From contig JAVIAB010000041.1 of the NCBI GenBank assembly GCA_032433765.1, positions 81,182,428 to 81,246,427 of the forward strand: a DNA stretch of 64,000 nt, given 5' to 3'. A program made the translations under genes and the position numbers. Below are positions 1 through 12,604 of this stretch, in pieces. The DNA comes from Megaustenia siamemsis (taxonomy: Eukaryota; Mollusca; Gastropoda; Stylommatophora; Ariophantidae). The notes beneath the pieces were generated by a model, which was not told the DNA's origin, did no database searches, and saw only the letters and a program-made list of their open reading frames with translations. Each line of letters starts with the position of its first letter. Position 1 is the first letter of the stretch.

Positions 1-2878
1 TTGTAAGACATTAGAGTTGGTTACTTTGTCCTGCCATGATGGATGGGAGTTTGGCTCGTTGTAAGACATTAGAGTTGGTTACTCTGTCCTGTCATGATGA
101 ATGGGAGTTTGGCTCGTTGTAAGACATTAGAGTTGGTTACTTTGTCCTGCCATGATGGATGGGAGTTTGGCTCGTTGTAAGACATTAGAGTTGGTTACTT
201 TGTCCTGCCATGATGGATGGGAGTTTGGCTCGTTGTAAGACATTAGAGTTGGTTACTTTGTCCTGCCATGATGGATGGGAGTTTGGCTCGTTGTAAGACA
301 TTAGAGTTGGTTACTTTGTCCTGCCATGATGGATGGGAGTTTGGCTCGTTGTAAGACATTAGAGTTGGTTACTCTGTCCTGCCATGATGGATGGGAGTTT
401 GGCTCGTTGTAAGACATTAGAGTTGGTTACTCTGTCCTGTCATGATGGATGGGAGTTTGTCTCGTTGTAAGACATTAGAGTTGGTTACTTTGTCCTGTCA
501 TGATGGATGGGAGTTTGTCTCGTTGTAAGACATTAGAGTTGGTTACTTTGTCCTGTCATGATGGATGGGAGTTTGTCTCGTTGTAAGACATTAGAGTTGG
601 TTACTTTGTCCTGTCATGATGGATGGGAGTTTGTCTCGTTGTAAGACATTAGAGTTGGTTACTTTGTCCTGCCATGATGGATGGGAGTTTGGCTCGTTGT
701 AAGACATTAGAGTTGGTTACTTTGTCCTGCCATGATGGATGGGAGTTTGGCTCGTTGTAAGACATTAGAGTTGGTTACTTTGTCCTGTCATGATGGATGG
801 GAGTTTGTCTCGTTGTAAGACATTAGAGTTGGTTACTTTGTCCTGCCATGATGGATGGGAGTTTGTCTCGTTGTAAGACATTAGAGTTGGTTACTTTGTC
901 CTGCCATGATGGATGGGAGTTTGGCTCGTTGTAAGACATTAGAGTTGGTTACTTTGTCCTGCCATGATGGATGGGAGTTTGGCTCGTTGTAAGACATTAG
1001 AGTTAGTTACTTTGTCCTGCCATGATGGATGGGAGTTTGGCTCGTTGTAAGACATTAGAGTTAGTTACTTTGTCCTGCCATGATGGATGGGAGTTTGGCT
1101 CGTTGTAAGACATTAGAGTTGGTTACTTTGTCCTGCCATGATGGATGGGAGTTTGGCTCGTTGTAAGACATTAGAGTTGGTTACTCTGTCCTGTCATGAT
1201 GAATGGGAGTTTGGCTCGTTGTAAGACATTAGAGTTGGTTACTTTGTCCTGCCATGATGGATGGGAGTTTGGCTCGTTGTAAGACATTAGAGTTGGTTAC
1301 TTTGTCCTGCCATGATGGATGGGAGTTTGGCTCGTTGTAAGACATTAGAGTTGGTTACTTTGTCCTGCCATGATGGATGGGAGTTTGGCTCGTTGTAAGA
1401 CATTAGAGTTGGTTACTTTGTCCTGTCATGATGGATGGGAGTTTGGCTCGTTGTAAGACATTAGAGTTGGTTACTCTGTCCTGCCATGATGGATGGGAGT
1501 TTGGCTCGTTGTAAGACATTAGAGTTGGTTACTTTGTCCTGCCATGATGGATGGGAGTTTGGCTCGTTGTAAGACATTAGAGTTGGTTACTTTGTCCTGT
1601 CATGATGGATGGGAGTTTGGCTCGTTGTAAGACATTAGAGTTGGTTACTCTGTCCTGTCATGATGAATGGGAGTTTGGCTCGTTGTAAGACATTAGAGTT
1701 GGTTACTTTGTCCTGCCATGATGGATGAGAGTTTGGCTCGTTGTAAGACATTAGAGTTGGTTACTCTGTCCTGTCATGATGAATGGGAGTTTGGCTCGTT
1801 GTAAGACATTAGAGTTGGTTACTTTGTCCTGCCATGATGGATGGGAGTTTGGCTCGTTGTAAGACATTAGAGTTGGTTACTCTGTCCTGTCATGATGAAT
1901 GGGAGTTTGGCTCGTTGTAAGACATTAGAGTTGGTTACTTTGTCCTGCTATGATGGATGGGAGTTTGGCTCGTTGTAAGACATTAGAGTTGGTTACCTTT
2001 GTCCTGACATGATGGATGGGAGTTTGGCTCGTTGTAAGACATTAGAATTGGTTACTTTGTCCTGTCATGATGGATGGGAGTTTGGCTCGTTGTAAGACAT
2101 TAGAGTTGGTTACTCTGTCCTGTCATGATGAATGGGAGTTTGGCTCGTTGTAAGACATTAGAGTTGGTTACTTTGTCCTGTCATGATGGATGGGAGTTTG
2201 GCTCGTTGTAAGACATTAGAGTTGGTTACTCTGTCCTGTCATGATGAATGGGAGTTTGGCTCGTTGTAAGACATTAGAGTTGGTTACTTTGTCCTGCCAT
2301 GATGAATGGGAGTTTGGCTCGTTGTAAGACATTAGAGTTGGTTACTTTGTCCTGCCATGATGGATGGGAGTTTGGCTCGTTGTAAGACATTAGAGTTGGT
2401 TACTTTGTCCTGCCATGATGGATGGGAGTTTGGCTCGTTGTAAGACATTAGAGTTGGTTACTTTGTCCTGCCATGATGGATGAGAGTTTGGCTCGTTGTA
2501 AGACATTAGAGTTGGTTACTTTGTCCTGCCATGATGGATGAGAGTTTGGCTCGTTGTAAGACATTAGAGTTGGTTACTTTGTCCTGCCATGATGGATGGG
2601 AGTTTGGCTCGTTGTAAGACATTAGAGTTGGTTACTTTGTCCTGCCATGATGGATGGGAGTTTGGCTCGTTGTAAGACATTAGAGTTGGTTACTTTGTCC
2701 TGCCATGATGGATGGGAGTTTGGCTCGTTGTAAGACATTAGAGTTGGTTACTTTGTCCTGCCATGATGGATGAGAGTTTGGCTCGTTGTAAGACATTAGA
2801 GTTGGTTACTTTGTCCTGTCATGATGGATGAGAGTTTGGCTCGTTGTAAGACATTAGAGTTGGTTACTTTGTCCTGCC
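1..2878. repeat. 58-bp tandem array derived from a LINE
   Basis: About 50 head-to-tail copies of a 58-bp unit beginning TTGTAAGACATTAGAGTTGG, with few variants (ACTTTG/ACTCTG, GGCTCG/GTCTCG). Read on the minus strand, one unit encodes a LINE 3'-domain peptide (WQDKVTNSNVLQRAKLPSI), and the unit runs directly into a single-copy stretch of that LINE at 2,796-2,990. The unit is 57+1 bp, so each copy shifts the frame and no long ORF exists. Confidence 0.95.
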
Positions 2879-2990
2879 ATTTGATGTTCATAATCTTTCC
2901 AAGGCAACGCACATGAAAACTGGTTAACCTTTTCTCCTGCCCTACATAGGTAGTCCACGTTTCTGATCCACATATAAGTGTACTAGGCAC
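2796..2990 (-). pseudogene. LINE 3'-domain fragment (non-LTR retrotransposon)
   Basis: A 64-codon minus-strand stretch reads CGSETWTTYVGQEKRLTSFH followed by a RCLGKIMNIKWQDKVTN segment. This is the conserved region downstream of the reverse transcriptase in many animal LINEs (YGSETWT...WQDKVTN). Only this piece is present: no RT motifs or endonuclease are seen, and the downstream part has been replaced by the 58-bp array. It is a dead fragment and the probable source of that array. Clade assignment is not possible from this length. Confidence 0.75.
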
Positions 2991-3250
2991 ACACTTTGGT
3001 CAATGAAATCGAGGTCAGTCAAATATCCCCAGCAAAGCGCGGTGTAGAGAGGTGGCAAATATTGTGAAAGAAGTAACAGCTGGGAACGACAGAGAGGACG
3101 AGGAAAGAGAGACAAGTAGGTGGGTGTCTAATGCCAGTTATTGGAAAGGGGGATAACTTCAGGAGAATTGTCGATGCTGTCAACATGGAAAAAATGAATA
3201 TCCAGGTTGTGAGCTCCCCTGGCTGGTACGTGGCTTTGCCGGTTCTGCGC
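2991..3250. other. Unique spacer, no gene recognised
   Basis: Mixed-composition sequence between the LINE scrap and the next array. Short minus-strand open stretches match nothing I recognise. Confidence 0.5.
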
Positions 3251-4390
3251 TGGTCCACTCCAGGCCGGGGATAATACGATGGGCCAGTCCAGCCCGGGGA
3301 CTCTACTATGGTCCACTCCAGGCCGGGGACTCTACGATGGTCCACTCCAGGCTGGGAAATATACGATGGTTCACTCCAGGTCGGGTACTCTACGATGGTT
3401 CACTCCAGGTCGGGAACTATACGATGGTTCACTCCAGGCTGTGAACTATACGATGGTTCACTCCAGGCCGTGAACTATACGATGGTCTACTCCAGGCCGT
3501 GAACTATACGATGGTTCACTCCAGGCCGTGAACTATACGATGGTTCACTCCAGGCCGTGAACTATACTATGGTCTACTCCAGGCCGTGGACTATACGATG
3601 GTTCACTCCAGGCCGTGAACTATAGGATGGTCTACTCCAGGCCGGGGACTCTACGATGGTCTACTCCAGGCCGTGAACTATACGATGGTCTACTCCAGGC
3701 CGTGAACTATACGATGGTCTACTCCAGGCCGTGAACTATACGATGGTCTACTCCAGGCCGTGGACTATACGATGGTCTACTCCAGGCCGTGGACTCTACG
3801 ATGTTCCACTCCAGGCCGGGGACTCTACGATGGTCCACTCCAGGCCGCGGACTCTACGATGGTCCACTCCAGGCCGGGGACTCTACGATGGTCCACTCCA
3901 GGCCGGGGACTCTACGATGGTCCACTCCAGGCCGGGGACTCTACGATGGTCCACTCCAGGCCGGGGACTCTACGATGGTCCACTCCAGGCCGGGGACTCT
4001 ACGATGGTCCACCCCAGGCCGGGGACTCTACGATGGTCTACTCCAGGCCGTGAACTATACGATGGTCTACTCCAGGCCGTGAACTATACGATGGTCTACT
4101 CCAGGCCGTGAACTATACGATGGTCTACTCCAGGCCGTGAACTATACGATGGTCTACTCCAGGCCGTGAACTATACGATGGTCTACTCCAGGCCGTGGAC
4201 TATACGATGGTCTACTCCAGGCCGTGGACTATACGATGGTCTACTCAAACCGTGGACTATACGATGGTCTACTCAAACCGTGGACTATACGATGGTCATC
4301 TCCAGGCCGTGGACTATACGATGGTCATCTCCAGGCCTTGGACTATACGATGGTCTACTCCAGGCCGTGGACTATACGATGCGTTCGTTA
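3251..4390. repeat. 29-bp tandem array
   Basis: About 39 copies of a 29-bp unit containing CTACGATGGTCCACTCCAGG. Two sub-families alternate in blocks: GGCCGGGGACTCTACGATGG in the centre (about 3,800-4,030) and GGCCGTGAACTATACGATGG on either side. Because 29 is not a multiple of 3, overlapping ORFs appear in all frames; they are artefacts. Confidence 0.95.
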
Positions 4391-4400
4391 CATCTGCAAC

Positions 4401-4610
4401 TCTTCCCAGTGGGATATGTTAAATAAGGTTAGCTCCCAGTGGGATATGTTAAATAAGGTTAGCTCCCAGTGGGATATGTTAAATAAGGTTAGCTCCCAGT
4501 GGGATATGTTAAATAAGGTTAGCTCCCAGTGGGATATGTTAAATAAGGTTAGCTCCCAGTGGGATATGTTAAATAAGGTTAGCTCCCAGTGGGATATGTT
4601 AAATAAGGTT
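4401..4610. repeat. 30-bp tandem array, 7 copies
   Basis: Seven nearly identical 30-bp units (AGCTCCCAGTGGGATATGTT plus AAATAAGGTT). They sit directly against the preceding 29-bp array. Confidence 0.95.
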
Positions 4611-5106
4611 AGCTCCGCTGGTGCATGTTGTTTTTGCGCTGTCGTTCAGAACGTTCATCCGATGGATCGGGTGGACATCATCAATGCCCTCCGATATGTG
4701 GGAAGGGCACAGGACTTCGACGATCACAAATCCACGTCCCTTCTTCGGATAGAGATAGGAGTTAAGATGGGAGTTAAGATGGGAGTTAAGATGGGCACAG
4801 CCAGAAATGGGAAACATAGTGGGCGTGTAAGAAAACTTATCAACCAACACAGAACTGAAGACGCCAGTCGCTGGACACTGCGGGACTTGCTGAGGAGGGG
4901 ATGTGATCACCTATGGACATGTTCGGAGTGCGATGATGATGACCCGCAAATAACTCAATGTTGTTGTTGCTGTCAGCCATAATGAGTTGTCTTCTCTATA
5001 GAACGAGCAACATTGATGATTCTATATCTTGTCATAGCCATATTTAATGGTCTGCCTTTGTGAAATAACAGATTCTCTGATTTATTTTAATTCCAGACTC
5101 AGAAAA
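4611..5106. other. Unique spacer with a short 12-bp triplication
   Basis: A continuation of the preceding open frame runs to about 4,980, but nothing in it is recognisable. ATGGGAGTTAAG is repeated three times near 4,760-4,795. It could be part of an old retroelement; unproven. Confidence 0.5.
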
Positions 5107-5330
5107 TATCTATTTACCTACCTACCTACCTACCTACCTACCTACCTACCTACCTATCAACCTACCTGCCTACCTACCCACCTACCTACCTACCTACCTT
5201 CCTACCTGCCTATCTACCTACCTTCCTACCAACCTACTTTCTTACCTATCTACCTTCCTACCTACCTTCCTACCTACTTACCTAACTTCCTACCTACCTT
5301 CCTACCTATCTTCCTACCTACCTACCGTCA
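5107..5330. repeat. TACC tetranucleotide microsatellite
   Basis: Imperfect (TACC)n with CTTCC and CCAACC variants for about 220 bp. Pyrimidine-rich on the plus strand. Confidence 0.95.
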
Positions 5331-5336
5331 TGTGTT

Positions 5337-5690
5337 GCATTAAATCAACCCTCCACTACCACTCCTACATTAAATCAACCCTCCATTACCACATTAAATC
5401 AACCCTCCATTACCACATTAAATCAACCCTCCACTACCACTCCCACATTAAAACAACCATCCACTACCACATTAAATCAACCCTCCACTACCACTCCCAC
5501 ATTAAATCAACCCTCCACTACCACATTAAATCAACCCTCCACTACCACATTAAATCAACCCTCCACTACCACTCCCACATTAAAACAACCATCCACTACC
5601 ACTCCCATATTAAATCAACCATCCACTACCACATTAAATCAACCCTCCACTGCCACTCCCACATTAAATCAACTGTCCACTATCTCTGTC
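5337..5690. repeat. 24/30-bp tandem array
   Basis: About 13 units of ACATTAAATCAACCCTCCAC plus TACC (24 bp), irregularly extended by ACTCCC to 30 bp. The two lengths keep one frame open, giving an artefactual ORF. Confidence 0.9.
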
Positions 5691-6519
5691 AGTTCTGTTT
5701 AAAGACTTGCTACTGAAGCAAATGACATTGTCCGGTCATTAGATGACAATATGCCAGCCCTGTGACATATCCGTGTCATTGGGGAGTGACGTAAAAAATG
5801 TCTCGCTGACAGAAGACAAGTTCTATCCCCGTCACGTGGTGGTGTCTAGGGAATATTTTGTTAGTGCCTTTGTCTTTAATAGAGCCGACTGCCCATTACT
5901 GTTTGGGCAGCCTGGTCAGTATTACGCCAGGCGGTGACCGAAAACCAGCACAGCTACCAAATTTTGGACCAGAGACCCGTCCGTGTAGCAGTAAGTTACC
6001 CGCCATTTTTCAGGTCAGCGACTTGGGGCGTAGAGCACTCGTCGTTGTTTGCCTCGCGTGCGCCTCGAGTAGAGAAGCATTGAGGAGGCGCCAGTCGTGA
6101 GTAAGGCTCAACAGTTTGAATGGGGGGGGGGGGGGGGGGGGCTGGGGGGAGAGAAGGACGGAGTGGAGGTGTGTAGGGGGCCAGTGGTTTAGTTGAGGGC
6201 TGGCGGAGCCACCGAGCAGTGGTGGGCCGCAGTTATGTGGAAGTTGTTGAAGCTGGCGCGGGAGAGATATCTACGCACACAGAGAGAGTTCATAGTGAGG
6301 GATTTACGCGTTTGTGGTTTGGGGAATTCTTGGAGCGCTACAAGTGGAGGTCTCTCACAGGTCGGTGTGTGTGTGTGTCTCAGTGTGATGTGGGTTATCG
6401 CATTGGTCAGTAATGAGTTGCCGGGTGTTCATAGATTAACGGATGCGTCCACTACTGTACACATTTTTTTATTTTTATTTCAATACAAAACTGGTCTTCT
6501 TGGTTAATTTAAACATTAT
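5691..6519. other. Unique spacer containing a 20-nt poly-G run
   Basis: A relatively CpG-containing single-copy stretch. A run of 20 G lies at 6,122-6,141. Short ORFs overlap in several frames without recognisable domains. No splice or coding signal is convincing. Confidence 0.5.
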
Positions 6520-7046
6520 AGTGTTTGGTTGCGACTTTTAGCGATTGTAATATAATATTACCAGTTTGGTTGCGACTTTTAGCGATTGTAATATAATATT
6601 ACCAGTTTAGTTGCGACTTTTAGCGATTGTAATATAATATTACCAGTTTGGTTGCGACTTTTAGCGATTGTAATATAATATTACCAGTTTAGTTGCGACT
6701 TTTAGCGATTGTAATATTATATTACCAGTTTAGTTGCGACTTTTAGCGATTGTAATATAATATTACCAGTTTGGTTGCGACTTTTAGCGATTGTAATATA
6801 ATATTACCAGTTTGGTTGCGACTTTTAGCGATTGTAATATTATATTACCAGTTTAGTTGCGACTTTTAGCGATTGTAATATTATATTACCAGTTTGGTTG
6901 CGACTTTTAGCGATTGTAATATAATATTACCAGTTTAGTTGCGACTTTTAGCGATTGTAATATTATATTACCAGTTTAGTTGCGATTTTTAGCGATTGTA
7001 ATATAATATTACCAGTTTAGTTGCGACTTTTAGCGATTGTAATATT
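6520..7046. repeat. 41-bp tandem array
   Basis: About 13 copies of a 41-bp unit (GGTTGCGACTTTTAGCGATT then GTAATATAATATTACCAGTTT). The second half contains the self-complementary core TAATATAATATTA or its TATTATA variant. Confidence 0.95.
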
Positions 7047-7199
7047 GTCAGTTTGGTTGACAGCAGCATGTGTGTACACAACATCCTGGGTACAACATGC
7101 TCGTTCAGCTTCTCCATTTCCTCCTCATGATTTTCCTTCCTTGTTTGCGGTCAGCTTTCCAAGGTCGCTGTTCACGATGATGTCAACATCTGCCACGCT

Positions 7200-9610
7200 G
7201 GGGCCATGTTGTTGTGAATGCTGTTGTGAATGTTGCTGTTAATGTTGTTATGATGACTGTCGTTGTGACTGTTGTTGTGAATGTTGTTGTGACTGTTGCT
7301 GTTAATGTTGTTATGATGACTGTTGTTGTGGCTGTTGTTGTGAATATTGCTGTTATATTGTTATGATGACTGTTATTGTGACTATTGTTGTGAATGTTGC
7401 TGTTATATTGTTATGATGACTGTTGTTGTGACTGTTGTTGTGACTGTTGTGATTTTCGTTGTGACTGTCGTTGTAACTGTTGTTGTGACTGTCGTTGTAA
7501 ATGTTGTTGTGACTGTTGCTGCAACTGTTGCTGTTAATATTGTTATGATGACTATTGTTGTGACTGTCGTTGTGACTGTTGTTGTTAATGATGTTGTGAA
7601 TGTTGCTGTTAATGTTGTTATGATGACTGTCGTTGTGACTGTTGTTGTGAATGCTGTTGTGAATGTTGCTGTTAATGTTGTTATGATGACTGTCGTTGTG
7701 ACTGTTTTTGTGAATGTTGCTGTTAATGTTGTTATGATGACTGTCGTTGTGACTGTTGTTGTGAATGTTTTTGTGACTGTTGCTGTTAATGTTGTTATGA
7801 TGTCTGTTGTTATGGCTGTTGTTGTGAATGTTGCTGTTATATTGTTATGATGATTCTTATTGTGACTGTTGTTGTGAATGTTGCTGTTAATGTTGTTATG
7901 ATGACTGTCGTTGTGACTGTTGTTGTGAATGTTTTTGTGACTGTTGCTGTTAATGTTGTTATGATGTCTGTTGTTGTGGCTGTTGTTGTGAATGTTGCTG
8001 TTATATTGTTATGATGATTCTTATTGTGACTATTGTTGTGAATGTTGCTGTTATATTGTTATGATAACTGTTGTTGTGACTGTTGTTGTGACTGTTGTGA
8101 TTTTCGTTGTGACTGTCGTTGTAACTGTTGTTGTGACTGTCGTTGTAACTGTTGTTGTGACTGTTGTTGTAACTGTTGCTGTTAATATTGTTATGATGAC
8201 TGTTGTTGTGCCTGTCGTTGTGACTGTTGTTGTGACTGTTGTTGTGGCTGTTGTTGTGACTGTCGTTGTGACTGTTGCTGTTAATATTGTTATGATGACT
8301 GTTGTTGTGACTGTTGTTGTGACTGTTGTTGTGACTGTTGTTGTGACTGTCGTTGTGACTGTTGTTGTGAATGTTGCTGTTAATGTTGTTATGATGACTG
8401 TCGTTGTGACTGTTGTTGTGAATGTTGTTGTGACTGTTGCTGTTAATGTTGTTATGATGTCTGTTGTTGTGGCTGTTGTTGTGAATGTTGCTGTTATATT
8501 GGTATGATGATTCTTATTGTGACTATTGTTGTGAATGTTGCTGTTATATTGTTATGATGACTGCTGTTGTGACTGTTGTTGTGACTGTTGTGATTTTCGT
8601 TGTGACTGTCGTTGTAACTGTTGTTGTGACTGTCGTTGTAACTGTTGTTGTGACTGTTGTTGTAACTGTTGCTGTTAATATTGTTATGATGACTGTTGTT
8701 GTGCCTGTCGTTGTGACTGTTGTTGTGACTGTTGTTGTGGCTGTTGTTGTGACTGTCGTTGTGACTGTTGCTGTTAATATTGTTATGATGACTGTTGTTG
8801 TGACTGTTGTTGTGACTGTTGTTGTGAATGTTGTTGTGACTGTTGTTGTGATTGTCGCTGTGACTGTTGCTGTTAATATTGTTATGATGATTGTTGTTGT
8901 GACTGTCGTTGTGACTGTTGTTGTGACTGTTGTTGTGGCTGTTGTTGTGACTGTCGTTGTGGCTGTTGCTGTTAATATTGTTATGATGACTGTTGTTGTG
9001 ACTGTTGTTGTGAATGTTGTTGTAACTGTTGTTGTGACTGTCGTTGTGACTGTTGCTGTTAATATTGTTATGATGACTGTTGTTGTGACTGTTGTTGTGA
9101 TTGTCGTTGTGACTGTTGTTGTAACTGTTGTTGTGACTGTCGTTCTGACTGTTGCTGTTAATATTGTTACGATGACTGTTGTTGTCTCTGTTGTTGTGAC
9201 TGTTGTTGTGACTGTTGTTGTGACTGTTGTTGTGACTGTCGTTGTTACTGTTGTTGTGACTGTTTTTGTGACTGTCGTTGTGACTGTTGTTGTGAATATT
9301 GTTATGACTATTGTTGTGACTGTTGTTGTGACTGTTGTTGTGACTGTTGTTGTGACTGTTGTTGTGAATATTGTTGTGACTATTGTTGTGACTGTTGTTG
9401 TGACTGTTGTTGTGACTGTTGTTGTGAATATTGTTGTGACTGTTTTTGTGACTGTCGTTGTGACTGTTGTTGTGAATATTGTTGTGACTATTGTTGTGAC
9501 TGTTGTTGTGACTGTTGTTGTGACTGTTGTTGTGACTGTTGTTGTGAATATTGTTGTGACTATTGTTGTGACTGTTGTTGTGACTGTTGTTGTGACTGTT
9601 GTTGTGATGT
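7200..9610. repeat. 12-bp core (GACTGTTGTTGT) array with higher-order structure
   Basis: About 2.4 kb built from GACTGTTGTTGT with GAATGT, GGCTGT and GTTGCTGTTAATATTG variants. The long plus-frame (VTVVVTVVVNV) and minus-frame (NNSHNNSH) translations are repeat artefacts. Larger blocks starting with TATTGTTATGATGATTCTTA recur near 7,840, 8,005 and 8,498. The last ~300 bp is the most homogeneous. Confidence 0.95.
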
Positions 9611-9636
9611 AAAAGGGATCTGGTCAATGTGGATCG

Positions 9637-9790
9637 CTGAGCTGTACAAGTATCACATTCAAGAGCTGTACAAGTATCACATTCAAGAGCTGTACAAGTA
9701 TCATATTCAAGAGCTGTACAAGTATCACATTCAAGAGCTGTACAAGTATCACATTCAAGAGCTGTACAAGTATCACATTCAAGAGCTGAC
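9637..9790. repeat. 24-bp tandem array
   Basis: Six copies of GAGCTGTACAAGTATCACAT plus TCAA, one with a single substitution. Confidence 0.95.
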
Positions 9791-10369
9791 ATGAATAGTC
9801 AGTCAGTATACGCTTAGAGCAATGTTGGGACGGGCGGTGGAGCTGATATGGGGATCCCCCACGTGCAATGCAACTGATTCCAATGAAGAGAAGAGAATGG
9901 TGTTCTCACTATCCATTGAGTGTGGGCGGAGACGGGAAAACGTCAAGAGAATAGACGAAGAGATTGAGTGGCATAGATCATTCACATTTTGTTTCCATTT
10001 AAGAAAGAGAGAGAGAGCGAGAGAGAGAGAGAGCGAGAGAGAGAGAGAGAATCGTGCAGGGCTTCACAAGAGAGGCCAACATGAGAGGGCCAGGCAGCCC
10101 ATGAGATAAATGAGTAGTTGGGTGGAGACAGCAGAGATCACGTGACCACGTGTTTGTGACGGTCATTGGATGCGTTCATCAAACATGGCCGATGTTAGTG
10201 CTAGAGCATTGATGAGAGAGCATGGACATGGTCCAGTCAGCGCGGGCAGTCAGGGCGTTACAGGCAGCGGCAGACACCATTGAACGACCGTTGGGCGGGA
10301 TGAGGGTGGGAGACAGAAGGCAGGAGGGTATGTCCCTCGTCTACATGTCAAGTCTGTCATCAACATTGA
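9791..10369. other. Unique spacer with GA microsatellite and double E-box
   Basis: It contains an imperfect (GA)n at about 10,005-10,050 and TCACGTGACCACGTG at 10,138-10,152, which is two CACGTG hexamers 2 bp apart. No supported gene. Confidence 0.5.
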
Positions 10370-10905
10370 GGGCAACCTCTGTCTTCTACAGTGTCTACAA
10401 TCTCTGTCATCTACATTGTCTACAATCTCTGTCTTCTACAGTGTCTACAATCTCTGTCATCTACATGGTCTATAATCTCTGTCTTCAAAAATGTTTACAA
10501 TCTCTGTCTTTAACATTCTCTACAATCTCTGTCTTTAACATTGTCTACAATCTCTGTCATCTACGTTGTCTACAATCTCTGTCATCTACATTGTCTACAA
10601 ACTCTGCCAACTACATTGTCTACAAACTCTGTCATCTACATTGTCTACAATCTCTGTCATCTACATTGTCTACAAACTCTGTCATCTACATAGTCTATCT
10701 ACAAACTCTGTTATCTACATTGTCTACAAACTCTGTCATCTACATACTCTACAAACTCTGTCATCTACATTGTCCACAAAATCTGTCATCTACATAGTTT
10801 ACAATATCTGTCATCTACATTGTCTACAAACTCTATCATCTACATTGTCTACAAACTCTGTCATCTACATTGTCTATAAACTCTGTCATCTACATTGTGT
10901 TAAAA
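10370..10905. repeat. 25-bp tandem array
   Basis: About 21 copies of TCTACATTGTCTACAAACTC plus TGTCA, more diverged at the left end (TCTTCTACAGTG, TTTAACATT variants). Confidence 0.95.
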
Positions 10906-10965
10906 AGTAAGATGAGATGAGAAAGTGATAGACGGAGATAATTTGAGAGTCCAGAAATAATAAAA

Positions 10966-12604
10966 TGAGAGTTAGAAGTGGGGAGAGACATTAAAGATTA
11001 GTTATAGACGTACAGGAAACAATGATATGAGAGTTAGAAGTGGGGAGAGACATTAAAGATTAGTTATAGACGTACAGGAAACAATGATATGAGAGTTAGA
11101 AGTGGGGAGAGACATTAAAGATTAGTTATAGACGTACAGGAAACAATGATATGAGAGTTAGAAGTGGGGAGAGACATTAAAGATTAGTTATAGACGTACA
11201 GGAAACAATGATATGCGAGTTAGAAGTGGGGACACATTAAAGATTAGTTATAGACATACAGGAAACAATGATATGAGAGTTAGAAGTGGGGAGACATTAA
11301 AGATTAGTTATAGACGTACAGGAAACAAAGATATGAGAGTTAGAAGTGGGGAGAGACATTAAAGATTAGTTATAGACGTACAGGAAACAATGATATGAGA
11401 GTTAGAAGTGGGGAGAGACATTAAAGATTAGTTATAGACGTACAGGAAACAATGATATGAGAGTTAGAAGTGGGGAGACATTAAAGATTAGTTATAGACG
11501 TACAGGAAACAATGATATGAGAGTTAGAAGTGGGAGAGACAATGAAGATTAGTTATAGACGTACAGGAAACAATGATATGAGAGTTAGAAGTGGGGAGAG
11601 ACATTAAAGATTAGTTATAGACGTACAGGAAACAATGATATGAGAGTTAGAAGTGGGGAGACATTAAAGATTAGTTATAGACGTACAGGAAACAATGATA
11701 TGAGAGTTAGAAGTGGGGAGAGACATTAAAGATTAGTTATAGACATACAGGAAACAATGATGTGAGAGTTAGAAGTGGGGAGAGACATTAAAGATTAGTT
11801 ATAGACGTACAGGAAACAATGATATGAGAGTTAGAAGTGGAGAGACATTAAAGATTAGTTATAGACGTACAGGAAACAATTATATGAGAGTTAGAAGTGG
11901 AGAGACATTAAAGATTAGTTATAGACGTACAGGAAACAATGATATGAGAGTTAGAAGTGGAGAGACATTAAAGATTAGTTATAGACGTACAGGAAACAAC
12001 GATATGAGAGTTAGAAGTGGGGAGACACTAAAGATTAGTTATAGACGTACAGGAAACAATGATATGAGAGTTAGAAGTGGGGAGAGACATTAAAGATTAG
12101 TTATAGACGTACAGGAAACAATGATATGAGAGTTAGAAGTGGAGATACATTAAAGATTAGTTATAGACGTACAGGAAACAATGATATGAGAGTTAGAAGT
12201 GGAGATACATTAAAGATTAGTTATAGACGTACAGGAAACAATGATATGAGAGTTAGAAGTGGAGATACATTAAAGATTAGTTATAGACGTACAGGAAACA
12301 ATGATATGAGAGTTAGAAGTGGAGATACATTAAAGATTAGTTATAGACGTACAGGAAACAATGATATGAGAGTTAGAAGTGGGGATACATTAAAGATTAG
12401 TTATAGACGTACAGGAAACAATGATATGAGAGTTAGAAGTGGAGAGACATTAAAGATTAGTTATAGACGTACAGGAAACAATGATATGAGAGTTAGAAGT
12501 GGGGATACATTAAAGATTAGTTATAGACGTACAGGAAACAATGATATGAGAGTTAGAAGTGGGGATACATTAAAGATTAGTTATAGACGTACAGGAAACA
12601 ATGA
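10966..12604. repeat. 60/62-bp tandem array
   Basis: About 27 copies of a unit with GATATGAGAGTTAGAAGTGG and GATTAGTTATAGACGTACAG. Left copies are mostly 62 bp (GGGGAGAGACATT). Right copies are 60 bp (GGAGAGACATT, then GGAGATACATT). The 60-bp form keeps one frame open for 20-residue repeats at 11,824-12,093 and 12,126-12,665; there is no evidence that this is translated. Confidence 0.95.

Noticed and set aside
7347..9792. (VTVV)n and (NNSH)n proteins
   Set aside because: Opposite-strand translations of the same 12-bp repeat.
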